From the NCBI GenBank assembly GCA_946405515.1, contig CAMJHM010000005.1:1-64000 (forward strand): DNA of 64,000 nt, in the 5' to 3' direction. A program made the position numbers and the translations under genes. The stretch's first letter is position 1. Every line of letters begins with the position of its first letter. A model generated the notes under the pieces. That model saw only the letters and a program-made list of their open reading frames with translations, searched no databases and had not been told where the DNA came from. Positions 36,010-44,382 of this stretch are shown one piece after another. Source of the stretch: an uncultured Fibrobacter sp. (GTDB taxonomy: Bacteria > Fibrobacterota > Fibrobacteria > Fibrobacterales > Fibrobacteraceae).

Positions 36010-37326
36010 CTAGTCCCTAGGACCATTACTTGGCGTCGGAACCACCAGGGCCACATCACCCGATTCACCGTTCCTGCGCACTTGTATTTTAAACTTGAAC
36101 GCTTTGACTTTCGCCTTATCCGACATTACCGGTACATAGGAGTCTTCAAAAGTAAAATTCGACGATTCCACCCTATTCAATTCTAAATTACTGATGGTTA
36201 TCTTCCCCCTTGGAGCCATGGGAGAATAGAAGGCAAACGTAAATGCCATACAAAGATTTTCCTTGGGATTTTTCACGGAGAAACGCATGGAACGCTTGTT
36301 ATTCGCATTACCATCTGTCGGCGGATAGAACGGAAAGTCAGGCAATTCCGGATCCATCTGACCATCCATGTTGCGAAAACCAACGGCCATATGATCCATT
36401 TCTGGAGCAAATGAACGAAGTTTGTTTTCATCCAGATAAGGAATTTTAAACGTTATTTCATATTCTACATTGGGTTGAAGGTTCACCTTAGTACAAACAT
36501 CTGACCAAGATGAGCTAGGAGAAATATCACCCGTCCCGCCAACGACAAAGACCTGATTTGCCTTCTTGGAGGATTCTATTATCTTCTGCGTTTCCTCATC
36601 AAAATTAGATATAAAGTTCGTTAGGGTAATATGCGTACTACCTCGTTCCGGATCTCTGTTTACAGCGTAAAAGTCGGTTCCCTGAACACGAGGAAAAAAG
36701 CGAAAGGCCTGATCCGGCAGACTTGAAGTCGAAGGTAGCAACCTTGGGGAAACTCCAGCAACGGAACTATTGTAATCACTACTTACAACGGCAGGTTTCG
36801 CAGGAATAGCTTTAAACAACGCCACGTCATCCAACAATTCCACAGAAGCCGGGTCCGATTCAGGACATGTTTCGGGTGCAGACAGAAGCCTGTTTTTATC
36901 CCTATCAATCGTCTTACATGTGCGGAAAAGTTGCTTGCCGCGTTTGAACCAGGCAACCTCCTCAATAGAGAGGAAACGACCATCCGAATCATAGCGCATA
37001 CGTCGGGAAATTAGAGAATCACCATTTATGCGAAAAGACGAGGAATCGCCATTTTCAGCATCCATATAAACCAGGTTCGATTTGAAAAACACATCCGATG
37101 CAGAGCCGCTTCCCGATTCCTTCGCGCTTTTCGCGCCCATCTGGGAAATGTCTTCCTGTATAAGCATCCCCGCATCTTCTGCGGCTGCATTCGCCTTGAT
37201 CATGCTCTCGGTGCGGACTCGCATCTTGGTGCTGTTGCTGAACGCCTGGCCCGCCACGATGACAACCACACCGACAATAGCGATGTAGACCATGAGTTCC
37301 ATCAAGGTGAAGCCGGTTTTCTTCAT
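36010..37326 (-). CDS. PilW-like minor pilin
   Basis: A 438-residue type IV prepilin. The leader MKKTG is followed by FTLMELMVYIAIVGVVVIVA, with the Glu5 typical of pilins. The globular region is long and includes SRRMRYDSDGRFLSIEEVAWF, a PilW-like segment reporting on strand-rich pilin folds. Its ATG overlaps the pilV-like stop by four bases (ATGA), and 11 bases separate it from the giant pilin. It would be inserted in the inner membrane, processed by a prepilin peptidase and incorporated at the pilus tip or used to prime assembly. The prepilin peptidase and the assembly ATPases are not in this window. Confidence 0.8.
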   Translation of the reverse strand: MKKTGFTLMELMVYIAIVGVVVIVAGQAFSNSTKMRVRTESMIKANAAAEDAGMLIQEDISQMGAKSAKESGSGSASDVFFKSNLVYMDAENGDSSSFRINGDSLISRRMRYDSDGRFLSIEEVAWFKRGKQLFRTCKTIDRDKNRLLSAPETCPESDPASVELLDDVALFKAIPAKPAVVSSDYNSSVAGVSPRLLPSTSSLPDQAFRFFPRVQGTDFYAVNRDPERGSTHITLTNFISNFDEETQKIIESSKKANQVFVVGGTGDISPSSSWSDVCTKVNLQPNVEYEITFKIPYLDENKLRSFAPEMDHMAVGFRNMDGQMDPELPDFPFYPPTDGNANNKRSMRFSVKNPKENLCMAFTFAFYSPMAPRGKITISNLELNRVESSNFTFEDSYVPVMSDKAKVKAFKFKIQVRRNGESGDVALVVPTPSNGPRD

Positions 37327-37784
37327 CGCACCACACTCGAAACGTTAACCGACTGTTCGGAACCTTTGAAGTTCCATGACACCTTCACGTCCACCTGCTT
37401 GGCGTACACATGCTCGATGTTCGGGTCGTAGTTGGACTTTGTCGTGGCCTTGTATTCGTTGGCATTGCCCACGGTCACGTCGGCTTTGTATGTCACGGTG
37501 GAGGAGCCTCCCGTTCCACGGTCCCAAGACTTGACGATGTCGTTTTTGGAGAAAGACGTGATGGATGCGACCCCGACGGTCTTGAGGGAATCGATGATGT
37601 TCTGCGCCACTTCGACAGCGCCGTCACGGCCGCGGATTCTAAGGAGCGCTTCGCGGTTACCGACCTGCATGTGAAGTAAAGCGAGATACAAGAAGCCGAG
37701 CACGGCGGCGGAGATGAGGACTTCGACGATGCCGAAGCCGGAACGATTACCAAAAAGTTTCTTTCTAAATTCTTTCGCCAACAT
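37323..37784 (-). CDS. PilV-like minor pilin
   Basis: A 153-residue type IV prepilin. The leader of 16 residues ends NRSG and is followed by FGIVEVLISAAVLGFLYLALL, with Glu5 present. The remainder is a small pilin headgroup with a conserved QNIIDSLKTVG segment, typical of PilV/GspI proteins. Its start codon shares one base with the stop of the fimT-like gene and its end overlaps the pilW-like start, so the three genes are tightly coupled. The first-helix Glu and the size argue for a true minor pilin rather than a major subunit. Confidence 0.8.
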   Translation of the reverse strand: MLAKEFRKKLFGNRSGFGIVEVLISAAVLGFLYLALLHMQVGNREALLRIRGRDGAVEVAQNIIDSLKTVGVASITSFSKNDIVKSWDRGTGGSSTVTYKADVTVGNANEYKATTKSNYDPNIEHVYAKQVDVKVSWNFKGSEQSVNVSSVVR

Positions 37785-38320
37785 TACAGGCCCATCCAGT
37801 TCGCGCCGCTGTCATACGAAATCTGCGGAATGATATTGTTCTTGTTCTTTTTCTTAAGCGCCCTGGCCCGTTTCTCGCCGCTGCCGTACTTGACAACGAT
37901 GCAGCCTTCCACGGGCGCCGCGCTCAGGCCGAACTTGGGCTCGAAGGTGGCTCCGTTGACCCAACTCTTGGAGCAGTCCCCTCCACCGTTGGAGTTGTCG
38001 AAGCTGAGATTTTCGTTGCCTTCGAACTCGTACTTGCTGACCAGCGCACCCGTCGTCGAACCGCAGGCACCCTTGGTCGCCTGGATTCGCTTGCCGGAGG
38101 CCTTGACGCAGACTTTTTCGGAAAGACGGTTCGTCTCGTTGGCGACACGCTCCAGATAGGCGGAGACGTTGATGGCGGCATCCTTCACGCGGTTATTTAC
38201 AACCGCGCCGTGTAAGCTCGCGACACCCATCGCCGAAAGAATACCCATGATGGACACCACCACGAGTAGTTCAATCATCGTGAACCCTTTTTTCATCTCT
38301 CTCGAATGTAACATATGCAT
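37784..38320 (-). CDS. FimT/GspH-like minor pilin
   Basis: A 178-residue type IV prepilin. The ATG at 38320 follows AGGAG at nine bases. It gives a 12-residue leader ending KKG, then FTMIELLVVVSIMGILSAMG with Glu5. The headgroup contains four Cys residues that could form two disulphides (VCVKASG, ACGSTTG, GDCSKSW, GCIVVKYGSG). First gene of the minor-pilin operon, which runs fimT-like, pilV-like, pilW-like, giant pilX-like. GspH/FimT proteins can bind DNA in naturally competent bacteria; whether this one does cannot be judged. The start at MKKGFT (38296) is also possible but lacks as good a ribosome site. Confidence 0.8.
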   Translation of the reverse strand: MHMLHSREMKKGFTMIELLVVVSIMGILSAMGVASLHGAVVNNRVKDAAINVSAYLERVANETNRLSEKVCVKASGKRIQATKGACGSTTGALVSKYEFEGNENLSFDNSNGGGDCSKSWVNGATFEPKFGLSAAPVEGCIVVKYGSGEKRARALKKKNKNNIIPQISYDSGANWMGL

Positions 38321-38394
38321 ACCCTATTTCTCCTAAGTGGTTGTGAATCACAAAGTAAGAAATATCGCAGACAACTTTCGAACAGATAAGGAAG

Positions 38395-38427
38395 GGGAGC
38401 TCGCTTTTCGGAAGCAAGCCCCACCCT
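38395..38427 (-). other. Hairpin in the 5' leader of the pilin operon
   Basis: In the minus-strand leader GGGGCTTGCTT can pair with AAGCGAGCTCCCC, making an imperfect GC-rich stem that starts about ten bases after the predicted start of transcription. It may protect the mRNA or act as a regulatory element. It does not match the consensus of the c-di-GMP riboswitch classes as far as I can tell. Confidence 0.35.
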
Positions 38428-38440
38428 ACTTACTGACACT

Positions 38441-38469
38441 AATATAAGTAATTATTACGTTCACATCAA
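38441..38469 (-). promoter_or_regulatory. Promoter of the minor-pilin operon
   Basis: On the minus strand TTGATG (38469-38464), 17 bases and TATATT (38446-38441). The -10 box and the next three bases (AGT) equal those of the first TIGR02147 promoter. The leader to the ATG at 38320 is about 115 bases long. Confidence 0.6.
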
Positions 38470-38531
38470 GTGATTATGTTAACATTTTCTTACTCTTGGC
38501 ATAGAGTAAATATTTTTTAACACAAATAACG

Positions 38532-38563
38532 CAAAAAATGATGGCGGGCCGAAGCCCGCCATA
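38532..38563 (-). terminator. Terminator of the exported-protein gene
   Basis: ATGGCGGGC and GCCCGCCAT over a CGAA loop; on the minus strand it is followed by CATTTTTTG. It lies 40 bases past the stop at 38603. Confidence 0.75.
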
Positions 38564-38602
38564 TCGCATTAAATGGGATGTCGACCCGTCGGTCGTCTGT
38601 TT

Positions 38603-39169
38603 TTACTTTTTCTTCTTCTTGAGGCCCAGCGTTCCCTGCTTGTATTCGTGGATGCAGGTCACGGCGGCCATCTTGCAAGGCGTGGAGTTGTCGTAGTACA
38701 CCACGCGGTCGTTGCGGAAGAGTTCGATCACGAGGTTCTTGAAGTCGGCGCTGGTGCCCTTCATGAACACGCGGTCGTAGAAGATGTCCATGTCGCGGGT
38801 AACGACGGTAATCTTCACGTCGCCGCTGTACTGCCCGACCTTGCCCTGGATGTGCAGGCCGTAGGGAATCTCGGTGACCTTGAGGTACTTGAGGCTGCTC
38901 GGGACTTCGTAGCCGAGGTCGGCCCACGTAGCGGCCTTGCCTTCGTCGCGGAGATGGAACCACGGGGTAAGATCCTCGGTGTTCTCGCCGAGAGAGGCTT
39001 CGATGGCCTCGTTCAAGTTGACAAGGTAGCTATCGCGGATGAGGGCGAGTTCTTCCTTGAGGATGGTGAAGTTGTCTGGAGGTTCCGACCCGTCGTCAAC
39101 GGCAAAAGCCGGAACAAAGGACGCAAGGCACACGGCCAATGCAAAAATGAGGGAGGTTGTTTTTTTCAT
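38603..39169 (-). CDS. Exported protein of unknown function
   Basis: A 188-residue protein. The start is placed at the ATG at 39169 (MKKTTSLIFALAVCLASFVPAFA), which gives a clean signal peptide with an AFA cleavage site; the longer frame adds residues before it. The mature part has an acidic N-terminal helix (FTILKEELALIRDSYLVNLNEAIEASL), then a mixed region with TWADLGYEVPSSLKYLKVTEIP, and ends in a run of five Lys. The last part (CKMAAVTCIHEYKQGTLGL) resembles the variable tail of periplasmic or pseudopilin-like proteins, but no family is recognised. It lies between a tRNA gene and the pilin operon and is transcribed towards the latter, with its own terminator. Confidence 0.65.
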   Translation of the reverse strand: MKKTTSLIFALAVCLASFVPAFAVDDGSEPPDNFTILKEELALIRDSYLVNLNEAIEASLGENTEDLTPWFHLRDEGKAATWADLGYEVPSSLKYLKVTEIPYGLHIQGKVGQYSGDVKITVVTRDMDIFYDRVFMKGTSADFKNLVIELFRNDRVVYYDNSTPCKMAAVTCIHEYKQGTLGLKKKKK

Positions 39170-39218
39170 AAAATAAAAGTTAACAAAATTTGCTATATTT
39201 TCAAGGCAACTCACTGCT

Positions 39219-39301
<83 letters not shown>

Positions 39302-39339
39302 TTAAAAACAAAGGTTTTTCGTAAAATTTCGAGTAAAAC

Positions 39340-39765
39340 ATGATAGAATTCTACCCCAACAGCATTTACTACCCCCGCGAGGCGGTAGAAGAAAAGCTCG
39401 CCAAGGGCGAACTCGACAAGACTGAGAAACACCTGATGGGCTGGACCGAGCGCCATCGCGGCGAAATCTGGGACTGCGCCCGCGACGACGCGGAAAACCC
39501 GACCGACGAGATTTTGCTCGACAACCTGCGCGCCCTGCTCCTGTGCAAGGGCTCCCTGCAGCCTGCCGCCGAGATGGGCGACATGATCAAGGAAATCAAG
39601 AAGGAAGTCTGGTACAGGAACGAGAAGGAACACGAAGCCGCCGAAGAAGTGGCCGAGGAATGGCGTGCCAAGTACCTGGTGAAGTGGCGCGAAGCCCGCA
39701 TGTTCGAGGCGTTCATCCTCATCGAGAAACGCGCAGCCGAACTGCTCAAGATTCTGAGAGCCTAA
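39340..39765 (+). CDS. Hypothetical acidic helical protein
   Basis: A 141-residue cytoplasmic protein, mostly alpha-helical and charged (REAVEEKLAKGELDKTEKHL, EWRAKYLVKWREARMFEAF). It lacks Cys-based, membrane or nucleotide-binding motifs apart from three scattered Cys. The ATG at 39340 follows GAG at seven bases. It starts just downstream of tRNA-Leu and may be transcribed with it. The codon bias is that of the surrounding GC-rich genes, which supports it being real. No family is recognised. Confidence 0.6.
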   Translation: MIEFYPNSIYYPREAVEEKLAKGELDKTEKHLMGWTERHRGEIWDCARDDAENPTDEILLDNLRALLLCKGSLQPAAEMGDMIKEIKKEVWYRNEKEHEAAEEVAEEWRAKYLVKWREARMFEAFILIEKRAAELLKILRA

Positions 39766-39774
39766 CCCCCTCCG

Positions 39775-40284
39775 TCAGGGGCGGTTATCGTATTCCGCAA
39801 GCCAGCGGACCGGGAACCAGAATTCCGTTATGCCGTGCACGCTGCGCGGGTAAACCCAGTACGTCCTGATGTGGTGGATGAGTTTCCACTTGAAATCGTC
39901 ATCGTTGATGCTGCAGTACAGTATCTCGGGGTAGTCTATATGCCCCGTGGAATCGATCGTGAGCTTGAGGCCCACAAGGATATCCTCGTCATGGGTGCGG
40001 AAAAACGGCGTGGCAAGCCAGTGGAGCCCGGCGGCCCTGCCCTGCAGTGACTTCCCCAGTTTGAGCACGTCGCGACCGGCGCTGTTCTCCAGCACGTACA
40101 GGTCGTCGACGTCGGGCATGACGACGCGGCCCTTGTAGTACGACTGCGGCACGAACTCCTCTACTTCCTCCATGACCATGCGGGTCTTGGGGGGAGCATA
40201 ACGCGGAGGCGTGGTGACAAGGCCGTAAGCGATGACCAGGAACACCAGTGCGAAAAGAATTATAGGAATGTTGCGCTTCAGCAT
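39775..40284 (-). CDS. Membrane-anchored protein with TonB C-terminal-like domain
   Basis: A 169-residue protein. Residues 1-25 form one membrane anchor (NIPIILFALVFLVIAYG), followed by a short Pro-rich stretch. The C-terminal 80 residues (VGLKLTIDSTGHIDYPEI to EFWFPVRWLAEYDN) follow the strand pattern of TonB/AgmX C-terminal domains: a hydrophobic strand with G-x-I, then D-x-x-F, a helix and YW-x-YPRS. The topology matches a short energy-transducer-like or periplasmic adaptor protein, but the family is only suggested. Its ATG lies eight bases after the recJ stop, so it is the last gene of the envC-holB-recJ run. Confidence 0.5.
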   Translation of the reverse strand: MLKRNIPIILFALVFLVIAYGLVTTPPRYAPPKTRMVMEEVEEFVPQSYYKGRVVMPDVDDLYVLENSAGRDVLKLGKSLQGRAAGLHWLATPFFRTHDEDILVGLKLTIDSTGHIDYPEILYCSINDDDFKWKLIHHIRTYWVYPRSVHGITEFWFPVRWLAEYDNRP

Positions 40285-40292
40285 ACAGCCCC

Positions 40293-41993
40293 CTACTCAA
40301 TAGCCTTCACGCAAAGTTGGATAGTCTTCTTGTCGTTGTAGTAGTTCCACGTGGGCTCGAAGACAATGGACAGGGGCCTGTTCTTGCCGACAAGCACCTT
40401 GTTCTTGCGCAGGCCGAAACCGATGGCGGAATAGGACTGGCTCCCGGCCTGGGAAAGTTCCATCTGCAGGTGCCCACCGCGCAGTTCGCGCACACGGTGC
40501 ACCTTGACGCCTTCGGCACGGAACACCGGGTAAGGGAAGTTGCCGCCGAACGGCTCCATCAACTCGAAATAGTCGAGCACGGTGTGCGCCTTCGGGCGCG
40601 ACGGCGACGGGGCCACGGAAAGTTCACGCAGCGCGACGTCGATATCGTAGCGGTGGGCCTCGTCCACCTCGGGGCCGCCGCCGGTGTAGCCCTGCTCACG
40701 GGCGGCGGCTTCCAGCCGCTCCCGGAGTTCGTCAATCTTTGTCGCGGCAAGCGAGAAGCCGGCGGCGTTCGCATGGCCGCCCCAGCGTTCGAACAAGTCG
40801 CGCACGTCGAAAAGGGCCTTATGCCAGTTGAAACCGGGAACGGCGCGGGCGCTCGCATGCGCCATGCCGTCGATAATCGACAGCACCGCCGCGGGCCTGT
40901 GGAATTCCTGGGCGAGTTTCGCAGAGACAATGCCGATAACGCCCACGTGCCAGTTTTCACCCGCCACCACGATGACCTCGGGAATTTTTTCGCCGTACTG
41001 TTCGCGAACGTTCTTGAGCGCCATCTCGGTAATCTCGGATTCCTTCTGCTTGCGGCGGGCGTTCCAGTTCTTGAGTTCCGAAAGCAACGCCATCGCCTCG
41101 GTCTTGCTTGCACTCAACAACAACTTAAGTGCCGGGTCGGGCCGTTCCATACGGCCAGGCGCATTGAGGAGTGGCGCGTACTTATACATTACGTCGATGC
41201 CGCCCACACTGCTCGCGGACTTCATGAGCGAACTGTACATGGCCTGCAATCCCGGCCACTCGCTATTGCGCAAGTGTTCAAGACCAATCTTGGTGAAGCG
41301 TCTGTTTTCTGGAGTCATCTGCACAAGGTCGGCCAAAGTACCCAGGGCGACCAAGTCGAGATACCGCGTCGGTACGGGCCGGCCAAGCTTTGCAAACAGG
41401 GCACATACAAACTTGTACGAAACACCGACACCGCAGAGTTCTGGGTTCGGATAAGCGTCGCCCTCCTGGTGCGGATCGAGCAGTACATCGCACTGCGGCA
41501 GTCCATCACCGCTGGGCTGATGGTGATCCATGACCATGACACGCATCCCGAGTTCCTTGGCGTGGGCTATTTCTGCATTCGCCGTGATGCCTGTATCTAC
41601 CGTAATCAGGTTGCGCGCACCGGCCTCGTACATTTCGTCGACAGCGCTGACAGACAACCCATACCCGTCGCCAAAGCGGTTGGGCAGGCGCCACTGCGTC
41701 GCAATGCCGATTTCGGCAAGCGCCTTGCTGAGCAGCGTCACCGAGGTCATGCCGTCCAAGTCATAGTCGCCGAAGATGAAAATTTCTTCACCGCTCTTCT
41801 GGACATCCAAAAGCCATTCAACGGCCTCCCCCATGCCCTTCATGAGCATCGGGTCTGCGATGTCGCTGTCGCTGCCATACAGGAACTTGTATGCATCGGC
41901 CACATTCTTCACGCCACGCGACACGAGGAACCGGGCCACCAGGTGCGGCACCTTGAGTTCGCGAGCGAGCGTCGAGGCGACAAGTTCTTCCAT
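40293..41993 (-). CDS. recJ: Single-stranded-DNA-specific exonuclease RecJ
   Basis: A 5'-3' exonuclease for recombination and mismatch repair, 566 residues. The start is taken at the ATG at 41993, which shares one base with the holB stop (TGATG). The DHH domain has FGDYDLDGMTSVTLL with Asp76, Asp78 and Asp80, and VMDHHQPSGDG near residue 160 (the DHH motif). The DHHA1 part shows VIVVAGENWHVGVIGIVSAKLAQEF and the substrate loop ASARAVPGFNWHKALFDV. A C-terminal OB-like segment (GGHLQMELSQAG) closes the protein. Context with holB and polA-type repair functions is normal. A 605-residue antisense frame over it is an artefact of codon use. Confidence 0.93.
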   Translation of the reverse strand: MEELVASTLARELKVPHLVARFLVSRGVKNVADAYKFLYGSDSDIADPMLMKGMGEAVEWLLDVQKSGEEIFIFGDYDLDGMTSVTLLSKALAEIGIATQWRLPNRFGDGYGLSVSAVDEMYEAGARNLITVDTGITANAEIAHAKELGMRVMVMDHHQPSGDGLPQCDVLLDPHQEGDAYPNPELCGVGVSYKFVCALFAKLGRPVPTRYLDLVALGTLADLVQMTPENRRFTKIGLEHLRNSEWPGLQAMYSSLMKSASSVGGIDVMYKYAPLLNAPGRMERPDPALKLLLSASKTEAMALLSELKNWNARRKQKESEITEMALKNVREQYGEKIPEVIVVAGENWHVGVIGIVSAKLAQEFHRPAAVLSIIDGMAHASARAVPGFNWHKALFDVRDLFERWGGHANAAGFSLAATKIDELRERLEAAAREQGYTGGGPEVDEAHRYDIDVALRELSVAPSPSRPKAHTVLDYFELMEPFGGNFPYPVFRAEGVKVHRVRELRGGHLQMELSQAGSQSYSAIGFGLRKNKVLVGKNRPLSIVFEPTWNYYNDKKTIQLCVKAIE

Positions 41994-43117
41994 CACTTGG
42001 CCCCCTCGAATAGTTTTACCGCAAGGGCCTGGATGCACACACGCGGCGATGTACGGCGGCTCGCGATGCGCGACATAGTCTCCTGCACGTCCACCAGGGC
42101 GAGATCCACGGCATTCGCATCGATCTGCGGATAACGGGAAGTATCGACCTTGGCCGTCGTGTCGGCGATGCGGAGCGGAGCCCCTGCCATGCCACGGGCC
42201 ATGTCGGCCAGTAAGAACGACACCACTTCCAAAAAGCGGTTCGCGACGGCGGCATCCTCGATGCCCGCTTCTTCCAAATCAAAGAACAAGTCGGTGTAAT
42301 CGCCCGAAAGGGAAAGGTTCACGAACCTAGCCGACAGGTCGAGCCAAGCAGAAGCATGCTGCGCGTAATACATGGCCTTGCCGGGGGAACCCACAGAAAG
42401 CCCAACCACGTCGTCAGTGACGGCGGACTCGTCGTAGTCGTCGTGCGCATACTCCACCGCAATGTTGCGAACTTCGTCGTCGGTCAAAGGCAAAAGGTGC
42501 AAGGCGAGGCAGCGGCTGCGGATGGTCTGCAACAAACGTTCGCGGCTGCTGGTCGTCAAAATAAAGTAGGTGTCCGGCGGGACTTCCTCAAGTGTCTTGA
42601 GGAAGGCGTTCGCAGCGGAATCGTTCATGCGATCCGCTTCCGCGACAATAATCGTGCGAACGCGGTCGCCCTTGAGGGCGAATCCCGCCGTCATGTTGCG
42701 TATAAGGTCCACCGTTATACCCGCAGCGGCGCTGAACACGTCGATGCGGTAAGGGTTCTTCACAATTTCTTCGATGTAGGCTTGCTTGTAATCCTGAATT
42801 GTCTTCGCGGTGCTCCCCGCCGACACATCGGATGCGCTCCTAGCAGAGGATTCCTTGGATTCCATGGGAACGACCCAGCCATCGGTATTGCCCGGGTCGG
42901 CCGCCATCTTGCAACCGAAGCAATGCCCACAAGGCCTGGATTCCCCAGCGCTGCACTGCAGTGCCTTCGCGATTTCCATCGCGAGCGCCTTCTTGCCTAT
43001 GCCTACCGGCCCATCGATAAGAATCGCCTGCGGGAACCGGTTTTCACGGAGCGCAGCCATAAGACGGATGCGTTGCCGGTTCTGCGATGATGGGCCGTTC
43101 AAGCGATATTCAATCAT
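41993..43117 (-). CDS. holB: DNA polymerase III delta' subunit
   Basis: Clamp-loader subunit. The P-loop is IDGPVGIGKKALA near residue 38, and the zinc module has three closely spaced Cys (CGHCFGC) with a fourth upstream at QCSAG. The sensor 1/arginine region reads LKTLEEVPPDTYFILTTSSRERLLQTIRSRC. The start is set at ATG 43117, which overlaps the previous gene's stop by four bases (ATGA); the frame can start five codons earlier. The insertion between the zinc module and the next helix (MESKESSARSASDVSAGSTAKT) is Ser-rich and longer than in E. coli. The C-terminal domain is short. Confidence 0.85.
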   Translation of the reverse strand: MIEYRLNGPSSQNRQRIRLMAALRENRFPQAILIDGPVGIGKKALAMEIAKALQCSAGESRPCGHCFGCKMAADPGNTDGWVVPMESKESSARSASDVSAGSTAKTIQDYKQAYIEEIVKNPYRIDVFSAAAGITVDLIRNMTAGFALKGDRVRTIIVAEADRMNDSAANAFLKTLEEVPPDTYFILTTSSRERLLQTIRSRCLALHLLPLTDDEVRNIAVEYAHDDYDESAVTDDVVGLSVGSPGKAMYYAQHASAWLDLSARFVNLSLSGDYTDLFFDLEEAGIEDAAVANRFLEVVSFLLADMARGMAGAPLRIADTTAKVDTSRYPQIDANAVDLALVDVQETMSRIASRRTSPRVCIQALAVKLFEGAK

Positions 43118-44376
43118 TTCTGTTTCAACCATTCAAGAGGGTCCACGGTCTGTGTACCCTCGCTAACTTGGAAATACAATTTAATTCCATTTAAAGAAGC
43201 GATGTCACCGACGATGCCGATTTCTTCGCAATTCTGTACCGTTTTCCCCTCCTGCACACGGATGCTCTGGAGGTGCCCGTACACGGAATATGTTCCGCCC
43301 TCGTGCTCGATAATTACAGACGGACCGCGCCCGTCAATTTCTGCAACCATGGCCACGGTACCTGCCGCTGCAGCACGCACAGCAGAGCCCTTCTTGCCAC
43401 GGATTTCCACACCGAGGTTACGCGTGGTGATATGCAATACCGGATGTTCCTGCAAGCCATACTGGCTTATGACTTCGCCCTTGAGCGGCATGCACTTGGG
43501 GCCTGTCACCGGAGTCGTCACGGCGACCTGCGGTTTCTTCACAACCTTCTCTTCCTTCTCGGGCTTGCCGCCCTTGCCCTTCTTGGCCTTGGCCGCCTTC
43601 TCTTTCCTCTTACGTTCTTCTTCGGCCTTCTTCGCCGCCTCAATTTCTTTCTTGCGCTTTTCTTCGAGTTTCTTGATGAGGGCCTGCATCGTCTTCTGGT
43701 TGCGTTCAAATTCTTGCAGCGCCTTCTTCTGCATGTTCTTGTCTTGCTTGAGCGAGAGGAGCATTTTTTCTTGGCCACTCATCTGGGTCACGAGGCCCTT
43801 CTCCTCTTGGGCCTTGCGGCTACGCATCCTGTTCAAATCTTCCAAGTGCCCTTGTTCCGTCTTCTTCATCTCGTCGCGTTCTTCCATCATGCGCGAAAGC
43901 ATCAGCACCTGTTCACGATCCTCGTTGAGGATATGGTGTACCCAGTACACCTGCCTGTCTGGGTTACCTTTCTGCGAAAGGAGGTTATACAAAACGAGGG
44001 CTTCGCTCTGCCGGCCATTCACGTAGAGGCTGCGGATTCTGCGCCTCATGGCCTCCTTGCGTTCGACAATTTTGCGGTCAAGCGAATCGATATCGGCGGC
44101 AAGCCGCACCACGGCGCCCTGCACCATGGCCTCGCTCTTCGCCAGTTCGGCAATGTAGGTACGGGTCTGGTTGAGGTTCTGGTCCAAAAGCGAAATCGTG
44201 TTGAGGACGCCCTTCTCCTCACTTTCAAGCATCGCCAGTTCCTGGCGTTTTTTAGCGAGGTCTCCTTCGAGTTTCTTGAGAGCCTGCTTCTGCTCCTTGA
44301 TTTGCGCATCGGTCTTCTTGGGCGCAGCAAGCGGAAAACAGACCAACAAGCACAGGAGAATCGTGAACAGGCGCAT
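43114..44376 (-). CDS. EnvC-like murein hydrolase activator (coiled coil plus degenerate LytM domain)
   Basis: A 420-residue exported protein. The signal peptide is followed by a long coiled coil (residues 25-270: KQALKKLEGDLAKKRQELAMLE and a Lys/Glu-rich tail KKAEEERKRKEKAAKAKKG). The C-terminal LytM/M23-type domain begins MPLKGEVISQYGLQEHPVLH. The zinc ligands of active M23 peptidases are missing: the first-motif His is replaced in ITTRNLGVEIRG, and the final H-x-H is replaced by LYFQV, although YGHL remains. That is the state of EnvC, which activates amidases during cell separation. It lies six bases after ftsX, which supports an FtsX-EnvC partnership. FtsE is not adjacent. Confidence 0.8.
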   Translation of the reverse strand: MRLFTILLCLLVCFPLAAPKKTDAQIKEQKQALKKLEGDLAKKRQELAMLESEEKGVLNTISLLDQNLNQTRTYIAELAKSEAMVQGAVVRLAADIDSLDRKIVERKEAMRRRIRSLYVNGRQSEALVLYNLLSQKGNPDRQVYWVHHILNEDREQVLMLSRMMEERDEMKKTEQGHLEDLNRMRSRKAQEEKGLVTQMSGQEKMLLSLKQDKNMQKKALQEFERNQKTMQALIKKLEEKRKKEIEAAKKAEEERKRKEKAAKAKKGKGGKPEKEEKVVKKPQVAVTTPVTGPKCMPLKGEVISQYGLQEHPVLHITTRNLGVEIRGKKGSAVRAAAAGTVAMVAEIDGRGPSVIIEHEGGTYSVYGHLQSIRVQEGKTVQNCEEIGIVGDIASLNGIKLYFQVSEGTQTVDPLEWLKQK

Positions 44377-44382
44377 GGGTTT

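Noticed and set aside
38321-38440. c-di-GMP riboswitch in the pilin leader
   Set aside because: The leader has a hairpin but not the conserved tetraloop-receptor pattern of the known classes that I can recall. Kept only as an unexplained hairpin.
40317-42134. 605-residue plus-strand open frame
   Set aside because: Antisense to recJ, which has all catalytic motifs.
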